Under the pieces are notes generated by a model. The model saw only the letters and a program-made list of their open reading frames with translations. It was not told the DNA's origin and made no database searches. From NCBI GenBank assembly GCA_038527485.1, contig JBCBFT010000018.1, forward strand, positions 21,329 to 85,328: 64,000 nt of DNA. Reading direction: 5' to 3'. Shown piece by piece: positions 1 to 9,417 of the stretch. The stretch comes from JALEFZ01 sp038527485. GTDB lineage: Bacteria; Bacteroidota; Bacteroidia; J057. Made by a program: the position numbers and the translations under genes. How positions within the stretch are numbered: the stretch's first letter is position 1; each line of letters starts with the position of its first letter.

Positions 1-1944
1 ATTCTTTTCTATGCCACCAATCACAACACAGGTATCACCCCTGACGATGTAGATGGTGACGGAATCACAAATGATCTGGATCTTGACGACGACAATGATG
101 GAATTCCAGATAGCGAAGAAGGCAGCTACGTCATCACGCTTGTCAATGGAGACTTTGAAGAACTCGATCCTTCCAAAGCTACACACGTATGGGGTAGAGC
201 GCCCAAGCGTGCCATGGCACTCTATGAGTCAGACATCCCAGGATGGAATACTAGTGCTTCTAATAATCGAATCGAAGTCTGGGAATCTGGTTTTGGACGC
301 GTCACCTCTCACAGCAACGGACATCACGCAGAAATCAACGCGTTCTCAAACGCAGAACTATATCAGGATGTACATTTTGATCGTCCAGGTGTCATCCGCT
401 GGGCTATCAGTCACCGAGCCAGAAAAGGTGTAGACTCTATGAATATTTTGATCGGACCTGTCGGTAACCAAACAGAGGTAGCGCGTGTAGGCACAGATAC
501 CAAGGCATGGAAGCGCTACTCTGGTTCTTATACAGTAACTGAAGGTAGTACCATCAGATTTTCTTTCAACGCCATTAGTACAGGTTCAGGACGCTCAAGT
601 GTAGGGAACTTCATTGACAACTTTGAAGTGTATATCGAGGAAGATTTTGATGGAGATGGTATCGTCAACAGCCAGGACTTGGACTCTGACAACGACGGAA
701 TTTCAGACATCATCGAAGCAGGTGGTACAGACCCTGACGGAGACGGACGTGTAGCTTACGCAACGCCTGGCGATCCTACGACGATGGTAGACTCAGATGG
801 AGATGGACTCGCAGACGCAGTAGATACAAAAGTTGACAATAATGGTTCGGGTGCCTATGTAGACGGTACAGCTTGGACACTCCCCGATACAGACGGAGAC
901 GGCAAAAAAGACTTTACAGATATCGACGCAGATGGTGATGGAATTGTAGACAACACCGAGGCAATGGCAACTTACTACTATGTAGCCCCCGCAGGACACG
1001 ATGAGGATCACGATGGACAGGACGATGCATATGATATCGATTGCCAGCCTTGTGGTGCGATTACGGGAGAAGCCATTGCTCCCATCAATTCAGACTTAGA
1101 CGTCAATCCTGATTACATCGACATAGACTCTGACAATGACGGTTTAGGAGACATCATCGAAGGACACGATACCAACGGCGACGGTGTAGTAGACAACAAC
1201 GATGCACCTCTAGCCAATACAGGTACGCCTTCTGATTCGTCTGATATCGACGCCGATGGACTGTTAGATGGATTTGACAACAACATTGTCTCTAATAATC
1301 CGACCAACGACATCAACCCACTGGATTATCCTAAAGCAGCTGGTACAAACAGCGACCAGGACTGGAGACATAACAACATTCAAAATCTTCCTGTAGAGTG
1401 GTTGTTCTTCGAGGCCGAGCCTGTAGCAGGTGCCACACAATTGAAGTGGGCAACATCTACAGAGCAAAATGCAGACTACTTCAACGTGGAGCGCTCCATT
1501 GATGGTACTTTCTTCACCTCACTAGGTACAGTGCGTGCAGCAGGAAACTCTCAGAATGTTCAGAACTATCAGTTCAAAGACGAAAGTGTAAACAACATCA
1601 AAGGGCAAACGATCTACTATCGCCTTAAGCAAGTAGACTTCAACGGTGCCAATGAGTACAGTCAAGTAGTAGAGTTCAGTCCTGAGAGCCGATTCTATGA
1701 TCTCGACTTCTCTGTGAATCCTTCAGGAAACGAGCAAGTCTTGACAGTAAAAGCCTCCCGTAGTCTTCAGTTCACAGGAACTGTAAACATCATGACACTC
1801 AACGGTAAGATTGTTACAAAGAAAACAATCGCAACGAATGAGCGCGAAGTGCAGGTGCAAACAGCAGGATGGACGCCAGGTACGTACATCTTCTCTTTGA
1901 CGGAAGATATGGATCAGGTAGCGAAGAAGGTTCAGATCAAATAA
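1..1944 (+). CDS. T9SS-sorted cell-surface protein with calcium-binding thrombospondin type 3 repeats (5' truncated)
   Basis: The reading frame is open from base 1, so the N-terminus lies outside the window; 647 codons are visible. Clusters of Asp-rich DxDxDG motifs (for example DFDGDGIVNSQDLDSDNDG near visible residue 220, more up to about 430) are typical of thrombospondin type 3 repeats, which bind Ca2+ and stiffen secreted proteins. Between the first Asp-rich block (residues 15-40) and the second lies a roughly 170-residue beta-rich domain that I do not recognise. The last 80 residues end in a T9SS type A sorting domain (TLNGKIV ... WTPGTYIFSL ... KVQIK), so the protein is probably exported by type IX secretion and anchored or released at the surface. 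A strong hairpin terminator follows. The specific function is unknown; an adhesin or surface-layer role is inference. Confidence 0.85.
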   Translation: MLFYATNHNTGITPDDVDGDGITNDLDLDDDNDGIPDSEEGSYVITLVNGDFEELDPSKATHVWGRAPKRAMALYESDIPGWNTSASNNRIEVWESGFGRVTSHSNGHHAEINAFSNAELYQDVHFDRPGVIRWAISHRARKGVDSMNILIGPVGNQTEVARVGTDTKAWKRYSGSYTVTEGSTIRFSFNAISTGSGRSSVGNFIDNFEVYIEEDFDGDGIVNSQDLDSDNDGISDIIEAGGTDPDGDGRVAYATPGDPTTMVDSDGDGLADAVDTKVDNNGSGAYVDGTAWTLPDTDGDGKKDFTDIDADGDGIVDNTEAMATYYYVAPAGHDEDHDGQDDAYDIDCQPCGAITGEAIAPINSDLDVNPDYIDIDSDNDGLGDIIEGHDTNGDGVVDNNDAPLANTGTPSDSSDIDADGLLDGFDNNIVSNNPTNDINPLDYPKAAGTNSDQDWRHNNIQNLPVEWLFFEAEPVAGATQLKWATSTEQNADYFNVERSIDGTFFTSLGTVRAAGNSQNVQNYQFKDESVNNIKGQTIYYRLKQVDFNGANEYSQVVEFSPESRFYDLDFSVNPSGNEQVLTVKASRSLQFTGTVNIMTLNGKIVTKKTIATNEREVQVQTAGWTPGTYIFSLTEDMDQVAKKVQIK

Positions 1945-2031
1945 TGAATGTGAGACTCAGGTGGTAACGATTCAAAGTCATTCACACTTCCCCTGATCTC
2001 TTCTCAAAAGCATTTATATCCCAATTTCATA

Positions 2032-2071
2032 GACTGGGTCATCTCACGAGGAGGTGACCCAGTCACTTTTA
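2032..2071. terminator. Hairpin terminator between convergent genes
   Basis: Perfect 10-bp arms GACTGGGTCA (2032-2041) and TGACCCAGTC (2055-2064) with a 13-nt loop, followed by ACTTTTATT. It lies between the plus-strand T9SS gene ending at 1944 and the minus-strand gene ending at 2072, so it can serve the first and possibly both. Confidence 0.8.
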
Positions 2072-3610
2072 TTAAGGATGAATCATGACAGGAAGCGTCT
2101 GAATCATCGAAGCTCCACGTATCTGCATTCTGTATACACCTGTAGAGATCCCTCCCAGATCAAATTCTTTCTGCGCCTCTCCCTTCAAGATGCTAGATTC
2201 TCTTAATATCTTTCCATCTAATGTGAATAGCAGCAGTTCCAAATTCTCTTGCGTAGGACGGTCCAATCTCACGTATACCTGATGCTGCGCAGGGTTGGGG
2301 GATAAAGATACCTGAGGCATTCCTACAGAGGCATCCAAGCTTGACAGAACAGGGAGGACCACTGTATCGCGATAGGTGCAGGTCTTATTGACTCTTAGCT
2401 CTACAGGATAGGTCCCAGCTCCTGCATAAGTATGTACAGGATCAGAGAGCGTAGAAGTACTTCCGTCACCAAAATCCCATGCCCAGGAAGTCGCATTTGT
2501 CGAGGCATCTGTGAAGCTGACCGTCTGCGTAGCCGTATCAGCCAGATGCGTAAAGTTGGCATCAATCGTTTTAATGTTCACAGGCAAAATATCTCCGTCA
2601 CATCTTGGCCCTTCTACTTCCCAATCGTAATAATAAAAATAGGCATCAGGGAAGCCGTTGGATGGACTGAGTATGGTCATGAAGCCAGGAATCTCGTAAG
2701 GATAGGCACCACCAGATACGTTGATATACAAGCTAAAAGCATCCGTCGCAATGCTGTAGTCTCCTTTGGCTGGAATTTCTATATCTAGGGTGACGCGTTG
2801 AGGACCTTGGACGACATTGACTGTTTGGGACAGAAAGGGATCTCCTATACCGTCGAACCCTTTCCAGACATAAAAAGTGAGTGAACCTGCATTCTGTGCA
2901 TCTATCCACATAGAGCGAATGGTGACCTTGTCTTCTACGGTAAAACTGATCGGAATGGGAATATCCAGATAGATACCCTGTCCAATCGTCGCATCTGTAG
3001 GACCTATCTTTTGAATATCTCCAGGTATCGTTTGCTGAATGAAAATAGTAGTATCCTTATCCAAAACTCCTGTAGCAAATATATTACCTGTCCCTGCCTC
3101 CACTTTCTCTCCGTCATACCATGTATACTCATTCGTTCCTACCAAGCTGATCAAAGCAAATGTTCCTTGGCAAATCTCCTGGTCCAGGACGACAGGTCCC
3201 TGTGGCAAACGCGCACGAACGGTTTGGACGATGGTATCTGCTCCCTGCGCATTGGATACAATCAACTTCACTGCATAAGTTCCCGTAGATGTGTAGGCGT
3301 GCATGGGATGCTGCAAAGTGTCTGTTCCACCATCTCCAAAATCCCATCTCCATGCTTCGGGATTACTGGTAGAAAGATCCGTAAACTGAATCAAATTTTG
3401 GCAGACTGACGCTACGCTATAGGAAAAAGCGCCCTTGGGTGTAAGTCCGATCAGTGTCACGTCAAAGAAAGTTCCAGGATAAGGAAAATCCGTAGATACT
3501 TCTCCAAAAGATTCAACAGTATGAGGCGTTTGTCCTATAAGCCCTGTTGGGAGCAGTATCCCTAAAATGGCCCAAAAGCGCACATAATGGTTCAAAGTAA
3601 ATGTAGTCAT
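2072..3610 (-). CDS. Secreted PKD-domain T9SS protein, peptidase-less paralogue of the neighbouring M36 protein
   Basis: 512 aa. Residues 1-27 are a signal peptide that resembles that of the next gene (both end LLPT then GQ). A PKD domain (WRWDFGDGG, about residues 60-135), a roughly 200-residue beta-rich module, a second PKD domain (WAWDFGDGS, about 350-420) and a C-terminal T9SS sorting domain (SPNPAQHQVYV ... GVYRMQIRG, 435-512) follow in the same order as in the C-terminal half of the M36 peptidase at 3750-7481. No HEXXH or other catalytic motif is present. It probably arose by tandem duplication with loss of the peptidase domain. PKD domains bind polysaccharide or protein surfaces, so a binding or decoy role outside the cell is inference. 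The gene follows the M36 gene with a terminator in between, so it may have its own promoter. Confidence 0.85.
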   Translation of the reverse strand: MTTFTLNHYVRFWAILGILLPTGLIGQTPHTVESFGEVSTDFPYPGTFFDVTLIGLTPKGAFSYSVASVCQNLIQFTDLSTSNPEAWRWDFGDGGTDTLQHPMHAYTSTGTYAVKLIVSNAQGADTIVQTVRARLPQGPVVLDQEICQGTFALISLVGTNEYTWYDGEKVEAGTGNIFATGVLDKDTTIFIQQTIPGDIQKIGPTDATIGQGIYLDIPIPISFTVEDKVTIRSMWIDAQNAGSLTFYVWKGFDGIGDPFLSQTVNVVQGPQRVTLDIEIPAKGDYSIATDAFSLYINVSGGAYPYEIPGFMTILSPSNGFPDAYFYYYDWEVEGPRCDGDILPVNIKTIDANFTHLADTATQTVSFTDASTNATSWAWDFGDGSTSTLSDPVHTYAGAGTYPVELRVNKTCTYRDTVVLPVLSSLDASVGMPQVSLSPNPAQHQVYVRLDRPTQENLELLLFTLDGKILRESSILKGEAQKEFDLGGISTGVYRMQIRGASMIQTLPVMIHP

Positions 3611-3690
3611 TCGAGTTCTTGTTTGGTTGTAGATATAGGGTTCAAATGAGCATTGTGTAGGTTGGCTTCATTCATGATACGAGAATGTAC

Positions 3691-3724
3691 AAAAAAAGCT
3701 CTCCCTACCCAATGTAGAGAGAGC
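3691..3724 (-). terminator. Rho-independent terminator of the M36 peptidase gene
   Basis: On the minus strand GCTCTC (3724-3719) and GAGAGC (3703-3698) form a stem extended by CTA/TAG and followed by seven T (A run at 3691-3697). It lies 26 nt past the stop codon at 3750. Confidence 0.85.
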
Positions 3725-3749
3725 CTATAAGCATTTGGTTGCTTCTCTA

Positions 3750-6700
3750 TTAAGGATTGACAATCAGACGAATAGTCTGCTTGAGTGCTTCTCCTCTTGC
3801 CTGTATCATGTATACACCAGGCGCAATTCCTTTCAAATCAAAGGATTTAGCAGTTTCTCCTGCTCGCAACTGGGCGTTTCGGATTGCTTTTCCTTCCAAA
3901 CTATACAGTGTCAGATCCAAATCTTCCTGAACCGCTTGGTTCAAGTTGACCCATACTTGGCCCTGCGCAGGGTTCGGAGTGACAGAAACGCCAAAGGCAA
4001 CAGGTGCGTCTGTGTTAGATAGCACAGGCAGGACAACTGTATCACGGTAGACACAAAGACTATTGATTCTGAGTTCTACAGGATAAATCCCTGCGCTTGT
4101 ATATGCGTGGAGCGGATTCTGCTGATTAGATGTCGCACCATCACCAAATGACCAATCCCATGAAGTGGCATTGGTAGAGAGGTCTGTAAACTGCACAATA
4201 CGTGTCGTCGTATCCTCTACAAACTCAAACTCTGCATTGTCTACTTGCACGGTTACCGGCACAAGGTCACTTCTACAACTAGGCCCTTCTACCTCCCAAT
4301 CATAGAGATAATAGTAAAAGTCAGCTGCTGAAGTCGTCGCTGAAGAACTAACAATTGACAGCAAGTTCGGGATGACATAAGGATAATTAGCACCCGTCTG
4401 GTTACGGAATAAGTCGATGCTCGCTCCTCCAATGCTATAATCTCCAGGTCCTGGCACTTCGAGGTTCAGCGTGATACGCTGTGGTCCCTGAGTTGCATTG
4501 ACTGTGACCGAAGCGATGGGCGTTCCGCCGCCATTGAAGCCATTCCAAAGACTGATGGTACGTGATCCTGCACTTCCTGCATCAATCCAAGCAGATACGA
4601 TGGTCAGCTTATCGTCTGCAGTGAAGTTCAGAGCTCCTGTAAAGCCTGTATTATGATAGCCACCTGCTCCGATCGACCCGTTGGTAGGTCCGATGTTGCT
4701 CTGGATACCAGGGATCGCCTGATCGACAAATATTACCGTATCATTAAATAGATTCCCCGTAACGAAGAATGCCCCTGTATCTACCTGATTTCCTTGTCCA
4801 TCATACCACGTATACCTGTTGGGACCGATGACGGATAGTAGGGCAAAGGCTCCTGAACATATCTCCTGATCGAGTACAATAGGTCCTTGTGGCAAGCTGA
4901 TCAATACCTGCTGCGTCACCGTATCTGCTCCCAATGTATTGGTCACAATCAACGTCACTGTATACAGTCCGCTAGAAGTATACACGTGCGAAGGATTCTG
5001 CACACTGTCGATCGCTCCATCACCGAAGTCCCATCTCCAATCCTGAGGCGTACTGGTAGAAAGGTCCGTAAAGACCGCACGATCGTTACATACAGATTGG
5101 ATATTGTATACGAAGGCTGCACTAGGCGCGGCTGTAGGTGTCAAACACTTGGGAGGCAAGTCAAACGCCTCTACTTGGTCTGTACGGCTAGCAGATGATC
5201 CCTGGCTGGCACTATATCCCAGCCCACGACGAGCAAATACTTCCCAGATCAAACACTCATTTGCCCCACCGTAGTTGAGCTGGTCTGCAAGCAAGATCGC
5301 ATCGCGACCATCCACGAATCCAGGTCCACAGGGCTGTAGCTTCAAACCATCCATGACAAGTTGCAAAGCCATATTATTTCCTCCCGTTCCTTCGTAGAAG
5401 TCAGGATCAAAGCCATATACATCTACCAATTCTAGGGTCAGATCCCATAGCATGGTACACCAAACAAATCCTACACCATGCGGCTGAGAGATGTTGGCTG
5501 TGTTATTAGTCGCTGCATATGTAAATGGATTCACATTAAAATCAGGAGAATAAGGAGCAGGTCGGATTCCCTGTCCTGTGATGGGTTGGTCTACTGCGAA
5601 TGTTCCAATTCCTCTACTGACTACATTGGTATCTAAGGTCATAAACAGGGCAAAATAGTCACTCCAGCCTTCACCCATTTGCTCACCACCTGAAAGACAG
5701 CCACTCGTAGCGGGACCACCTGTCAGACGGATAGAGATACCATGACCATATTCGTGTGCAATGATGCCGTTGTCAAAGTCTCCGTCTCTGTCAAAGTTTC
5801 CACCCTGGCTTTGCAGTGTAGCATTGACAGGGTTACCTGAGTTGAGCTGGGAGATAATCGCACTCCCGTCTGCCTGAGAAACCATGATAGAAGGAATCGT
5901 GATTGTACTCGAAGCTCCTCCCATAGCAAAGGGGGCACCTGGCTGATTATTGACGACGATCACTGCAACAGCTCCCGCATCTTGCGCCTCTTGTACCTTC
6001 ACGACAAAGGCACAGTTGCCACGTTCTACGATCGCAATTTTCCCATCGATCTGAGCTGCATTGATCAGAGGCGTACAACCGTCGTTGGGGTTGGGGTTTG
6101 TTCCATCGTCTACCAATACGACATCTTCTGTGATAGGCGTCGCAGGCAAGGCAGGACCGAACCCTGCTTCCGCACCTTGATAAAGACCAGAGATTCCCGC
6201 AGGTGAATTGACATTTAGGAGATCCGCCAATCCATTGCCTCCCGTCCAAAGGAACATCTGCATACGAGGGTTCCCACCTTCAGGAGGGGTACCAAAGTTG
6301 GCATTGTTGGTTCCTCCTCCATCTTGTGCATCTGCATTTACATAGTCCCCTCCTATACCTCCTTTTCCGTAGTTATTCTCCTGGAAGTTACCCGATGCTT
6401 CATCAAACCCGTAGTGATACCAGATATCGTGCATGATATTGTTGAGGTAAAACAGGTTGGTGATGGCCGCATCTTCATAGGCCGCTGGCTGCTGGTTGAT
6501 GTTCAAAGGAAAGTCAAAGTTCAAAGCACCTCCCCCATTGGGCGCATATCCAGGAACGTTGTCTGCGTTGCGATCCTCTGTAGCATAGACATTGTTTCCA
6601 CGTGTGATTGTATACTCAGGGCCTTCCGCTCCATCTGTATCATGCCATCCATAAGGAGAAGCTGTCTCGTCTGAAGGATCGATGATCAACGATCGAGGAC

Positions 6701-7481
6701 CGTGATTCGGGCTTTCTGTCTTGAAATCAAAGACACTGTATTGCGCATTGGAAGCGGTCTGTGTAGGTCTCATCCCAAATGCGGCAATCTCATCAGATGA
6801 ATCACCATGTGCATGCGGTACAGTAGGATGAGATGGGAAGGCACAGTGTACGACCCAGTCCAACTTGTCCAAAAGCTTGCCTGTAAGCGCATCTACTCTG
6901 ACGCTCCACCAGTTTTGGGCATGTTTGGGATAAATGGAAAGATCCCATACCAAAGAGAGTTCTCCTTCAGGTCCCGGCAGGTACATCAGTTGTACAGGTA
7001 TATCTTCCAGCGATATGTCGCCTGTATTGAAGAAATAGCGATAACTTCCTTTTTGACCTTGTAAAGTCAGACCTGTAGGCATAGACATTCCCAGTTCCTG
7101 GGCTGCTGCGTCGATCGCTTGTGCAGGTGTCAGGCTGGGCTGAGTCGCATTGGCGCGCTGTGCCAGATCTGACTCCAGGCGATCCGCCATATGGACGATG
7201 GCGCCATTCTTGATCGCAAAGTTGGCAACCCCATTGTAGACCTCTATCCCTTGGTATGCCTGTCGTACATGGAGGTGTGTGACGCCATTGTGCTTAGACA
7301 AAAATTGATCTGTGATCGTGTATCCCTGAACGTCCGCGAGCTGCACATCGTGCCCTTCTACATAACGTTCCAAATAAGAATTGACGAGGTTTCGATAGTC
7401 CTGCCCTGACATGCTTGTGGGTAAGAGTACCCCCAGCATTAGCCAGAAGAAGGCTCGTCGAAAGGTAAAAAACGTGTTCAT
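3750..7481 (-). CDS. Secreted M36 (fungalysin-type) zinc metallopeptidase with PA, PKD and T9SS domains
   Basis: 1243 aa. A signal peptide (residues 1-27) is followed by an FTP-like propeptide (about 30-200) and the M36 catalytic domain. The zinc motif HEYGH lies near residue 576 and the third ligand Glu in GEGWSDY near 602. A protease-associated (PA) domain is inserted at about 445-535 (GKIAIVERGNCAF, AVAVIVVNNQ). After the catalytic domain come PKD domain 1 (WRWDFGDGA, about 785-865), a beta-rich module of about 200 residues, PKD domain 2 (WDWSFGDGA, about 1078-1150) and a T9SS sorting domain (TPNPAQGQVWV ... GVYMIQARG). All hallmarks of an active peptidase are present. It is likely exported and used to digest extracellular protein. 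Its C-terminal half is duplicated in the gene at 2072-3610. Confidence 0.93.
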   Translation of the reverse strand: MNTFFTFRRAFFWLMLGVLLPTSMSGQDYRNLVNSYLERYVEGHDVQLADVQGYTITDQFLSKHNGVTHLHVRQAYQGIEVYNGVANFAIKNGAIVHMADRLESDLAQRANATQPSLTPAQAIDAAAQELGMSMPTGLTLQGQKGSYRYFFNTGDISLEDIPVQLMYLPGPEGELSLVWDLSIYPKHAQNWWSVRVDALTGKLLDKLDWVVHCAFPSHPTVPHAHGDSSDEIAAFGMRPTQTASNAQYSVFDFKTESPNHGPRSLIIDPSDETASPYGWHDTDGAEGPEYTITRGNNVYATEDRNADNVPGYAPNGGGALNFDFPLNINQQPAAYEDAAITNLFYLNNIMHDIWYHYGFDEASGNFQENNYGKGGIGGDYVNADAQDGGGTNNANFGTPPEGGNPRMQMFLWTGGNGLADLLNVNSPAGISGLYQGAEAGFGPALPATPITEDVVLVDDGTNPNPNDGCTPLINAAQIDGKIAIVERGNCAFVVKVQEAQDAGAVAVIVVNNQPGAPFAMGGASSTITIPSIMVSQADGSAIISQLNSGNPVNATLQSQGGNFDRDGDFDNGIIAHEYGHGISIRLTGGPATSGCLSGGEQMGEGWSDYFALFMTLDTNVVSRGIGTFAVDQPITGQGIRPAPYSPDFNVNPFTYAATNNTANISQPHGVGFVWCTMLWDLTLELVDVYGFDPDFYEGTGGNNMALQLVMDGLKLQPCGPGFVDGRDAILLADQLNYGGANECLIWEVFARRGLGYSASQGSSASRTDQVEAFDLPPKCLTPTAAPSAAFVYNIQSVCNDRAVFTDLSTSTPQDWRWDFGDGAIDSVQNPSHVYTSSGLYTVTLIVTNTLGADTVTQQVLISLPQGPIVLDQEICSGAFALLSVIGPNRYTWYDGQGNQVDTGAFFVTGNLFNDTVIFVDQAIPGIQSNIGPTNGSIGAGGYHNTGFTGALNFTADDKLTIVSAWIDAGSAGSRTISLWNGFNGGGTPIASVTVNATQGPQRITLNLEVPGPGDYSIGGASIDLFRNQTGANYPYVIPNLLSIVSSSATTSAADFYYYLYDWEVEGPSCRSDLVPVTVQVDNAEFEFVEDTTTRIVQFTDLSTNATSWDWSFGDGATSNQQNPLHAYTSAGIYPVELRINSLCVYRDTVVLPVLSNTDAPVAFGVSVTPNPAQGQVWVNLNQAVQEDLDLTLYSLEGKAIRNAQLRAGETAKSFDLKGIAPGVYMIQARGEALKQTIRLIVNP

Positions 7482-7814
7482 CCGAGTTCTTTTTAGTTTT
7501 AGAAGTATACTATAAAATGGCTGTTTAGGTAGTGAATGGCCCTCCTAGCGAAACTGAAAAATAATCAATTTATCCGAAAAGAGCACATCAGAAGCTTTCG
7601 AGATCTCTTTACTACCTAAACAGTCCACCTCAAGATTCCAATTTAATAGGCCAGCCTCCTTTATTTCTGGTCTTTTTTCTTCCTTGTTACACGGTTTCTT
7701 CACATTCTCACCAACATAAAACAGATTTCTAAGTATCTATTGTTATTTCGCAGACAATAGAAAAGATCTTGAATTGTTTCCTCATACATACGGATTCTCT
7801 ACAAACAACATCCT
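7482..7814. promoter_or_regulatory. Divergent intergenic region with a long inverted repeat
   Basis: 333 bp between the M36 gene (minus) and the DinB-like gene (plus), AT-rich, with no ORF worth calling; it must hold both promoters. It contains a perfect 13-bp inverted repeat, CTGTTTAGGTAGT at 7521-7533 and ACTACCTAAACAG at 7611-7623, extended to 16 bp with one G-T pair. The 77-bp spacer shows no further clear symmetry. It could be a looped operator pair or a small mobile-element relic. Confidence 0.5.
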
Positions 7815-8312
7815 ATGCAAATTGGTGATATTCAGCAGTTTTTAGCTTACTACGGAAAGATAAAGGCACGTACACGTAGACTTTTTCCGTTCATTCCCCA
7901 AGAAAAAATAGAATGGACCTACCAGGAAGGGAAATTTACTATTGGGGATATAATCCGACATTTAGGGGCAATAGAACGTTACATGTATGCAGAAAATGCC
8001 CAAGGTAGGCTCAGTCGATACAAAGGCTGTGGCCCTGAACTAGCCAAAGGATACCCTGAGGTCATCGCCTATTACGAGCAGATGCACGAAGAGTCCAAAG
8101 CCATCATTACTCAACTTTCTCCACGAGATCTGCGTCACAAGGTACAGACACCTGCAGGGATAGAAATCACCTTATGGAAGTGGCTACGCGCTATGCTAGA
8201 GCATGAGATTCATCATCGAGGTCAACTGTACATGTACCTCGCCATCCTAGGCATACAGACACCTCCACTTTATGGCTTGACCTCTGAAGAGGTGGCAGCC
8301 GTGGGACAATGA
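7815..8312 (+). CDS. DinB-like domain protein
   Basis: 165 aa, the usual length of the DinB/YfiT four-helix-bundle superfamily. Three histidines fit the metal site: one in the IGDIIRHLGAIERYM stretch (about residue 55) and two in the MLEHEIHHRGQLYMYL stretch (about residues 133-137), which is a strong family signature. Members are metal-dependent and include thiol transferases, but most are uncharacterised, so no reaction is assigned. It is a single gene, divergent from the M36 gene. The next gene (AraC-type) follows after about 100 bp that hold a putative operator. Confidence 0.85.
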   Translation: MQIGDIQQFLAYYGKIKARTRRLFPFIPQEKIEWTYQEGKFTIGDIIRHLGAIERYMYAENAQGRLSRYKGCGPELAKGYPEVIAYYEQMHEESKAIITQLSPRDLRHKVQTPAGIEITLWKWLRAMLEHEIHHRGQLYMYLAILGIQTPPLYGLTSEEVAAVGQ

Positions 8313-8342
8313 TTCCTCTTCTTCCCTTCTGTGCTATATCTT

Positions 8343-8355
8343 CTGCATTTTGTGT
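8343..8355 (+). promoter_or_regulatory. Putative AraC-type regulator binding site, copy 1
   Basis: CTGCATTTTGTGT, identical to the two copies at 9333 and 9354. It lies about 60 bp upstream of the ATG of the AraC-type regulator, suggesting autoregulation (inference). Confidence 0.55.
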
Positions 8356-8413
8356 TATGCTTTTGCAATGCCTCTGATGATATTTGTACATATTATCAGA
8401 GAACAACATCCCT

Positions 8414-9316
8414 ATGGCAGGAGAAAAACTTAGTGTCAAATCCATCAGCATGATCCATGAGCTCATGGGATTGGAGAAACCCAAGCATCCACAAATTACG
8501 TTGATCGATGCGGCTCGCATTGCGGTCAAGGAGGAAGAACTAGGAACCAAGCTCGTACCCGAATGCTACATGATTTCTCTCAAGGATAAGAGTTGTGGGA
8601 TGGAATACGGACGCAATTCCTTCGACTTCGATGAAGGAGTGCTTGTCTTTTCCGCTCCTGGTCAAACCTACTCTCCTACCCGTGTCATCGAAGCGGGAGA
8701 AATCGAAGGATGGATGCTGTACTTTCACCCTGACCTCATCCGCAATACCTATCTCAGTGATCGGATGGACGACTATACCTTCTTCAATTATGAGGTATTT
8801 GAAGCGCTGCACTTATCAGCAGATGAAGAGCGTACCATCCATGAATGCGTACACAATATCCAGCACGAGTTCCAGCAACGCATTGATAACCATAGCCAGC
8901 GTGTCATTGTCTCCAACCTCGATCTGTTGCTCAGCTATTGCCTGCGTTTTTACGAGCGTCAATTCAACACGCGTACACACCAGAGCAAGGATGTGATCTC
9001 GCAATTTGAAAAAGCTCTGAAAGCCTACTTCGATACACAAAAACATCTAGAATTGGGACTCCCTCGAATCCAATATTTTTCGGAGAAAGCCAATCTCTCT
9101 CAACATTACTTTAGCGACCTAGTAAAGAAAGAGACGGGCCGAAGTCCCAAGGATCACATCAATGATTTCATCGTGGAGAAGGCGAAAAATATGCTGCTCG
9201 GAAGCTCCCAATCCGTTAGTGAAATTGCCTACGATTTGGGCTTTAATTATCCACACTACTTTACAAGAATTTTCAAGGCGCGTACAGGCAAGACTCCTGT
9301 GGAATACAGAGGATAA
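8414..9316 (+). CDS. AraC family transcriptional regulator
   Basis: 300 aa from the ATG at 8414; an in-frame TTG ten codons upstream is a less likely start. The N-terminal half resembles the cupin-like effector domain of AraC-type activators (FDEGVLVFSAPGQTYSP, GWMLYFHPDLIR). The C-terminal 100 residues carry the double helix-turn-helix: the first around IQYFSEKANLSQHYFSDLVKK and the second around VSEIAYDLGFNYPHYFTRIFK, ending in the usual RTGKTPVEYR. It lies 101 bp upstream of an SDR-type reductase gene, and identical 13-bp motifs lie before both genes, so it probably controls itself and the reductase. The ligand is unknown. Confidence 0.9.
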   Translation: MAGEKLSVKSISMIHELMGLEKPKHPQITLIDAARIAVKEEELGTKLVPECYMISLKDKSCGMEYGRNSFDFDEGVLVFSAPGQTYSPTRVIEAGEIEGWMLYFHPDLIRNTYLSDRMDDYTFFNYEVFEALHLSADEERTIHECVHNIQHEFQQRIDNHSQRVIVSNLDLLLSYCLRFYERQFNTRTHQSKDVISQFEKALKAYFDTQKHLELGLPRIQYFSEKANLSQHYFSDLVKKETGRSPKDHINDFIVEKAKNMLLGSSQSVSEIAYDLGFNYPHYFTRIFKARTGKTPVEYRG

Positions 9317-9332
9317 TTAGGGAAAAATACAG

Positions 9333-9366
9333 CTGCATTTTGTGTTCGTCCTTCTGCATTTTGTGT
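9333..9366 (+). promoter_or_regulatory. Tandem putative AraC-type operators, copies 2 and 3
   Basis: CTGCATTTTGTGT occurs at 9333-9345 and again at 9354-9366. The 21-bp start-to-start distance is two helical turns, the geometry expected for the two half-sites of an AraC-type activator. The second copy ends 51 bp before the SDR start codon, consistent with an activator site near a -35 region. Confidence 0.65.
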
Positions 9367-9417
9367 CCCTTATCTTGGAAAAGTCTCTCCACCTTTGTAT
9401 CAGATTAAACATACATC

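Noticed and set aside
8384..8413. TTG as start of the AraC-type gene
   Set aside because: The ten extra residues lack family pattern, and an ATG at 8414 gives the usual length.
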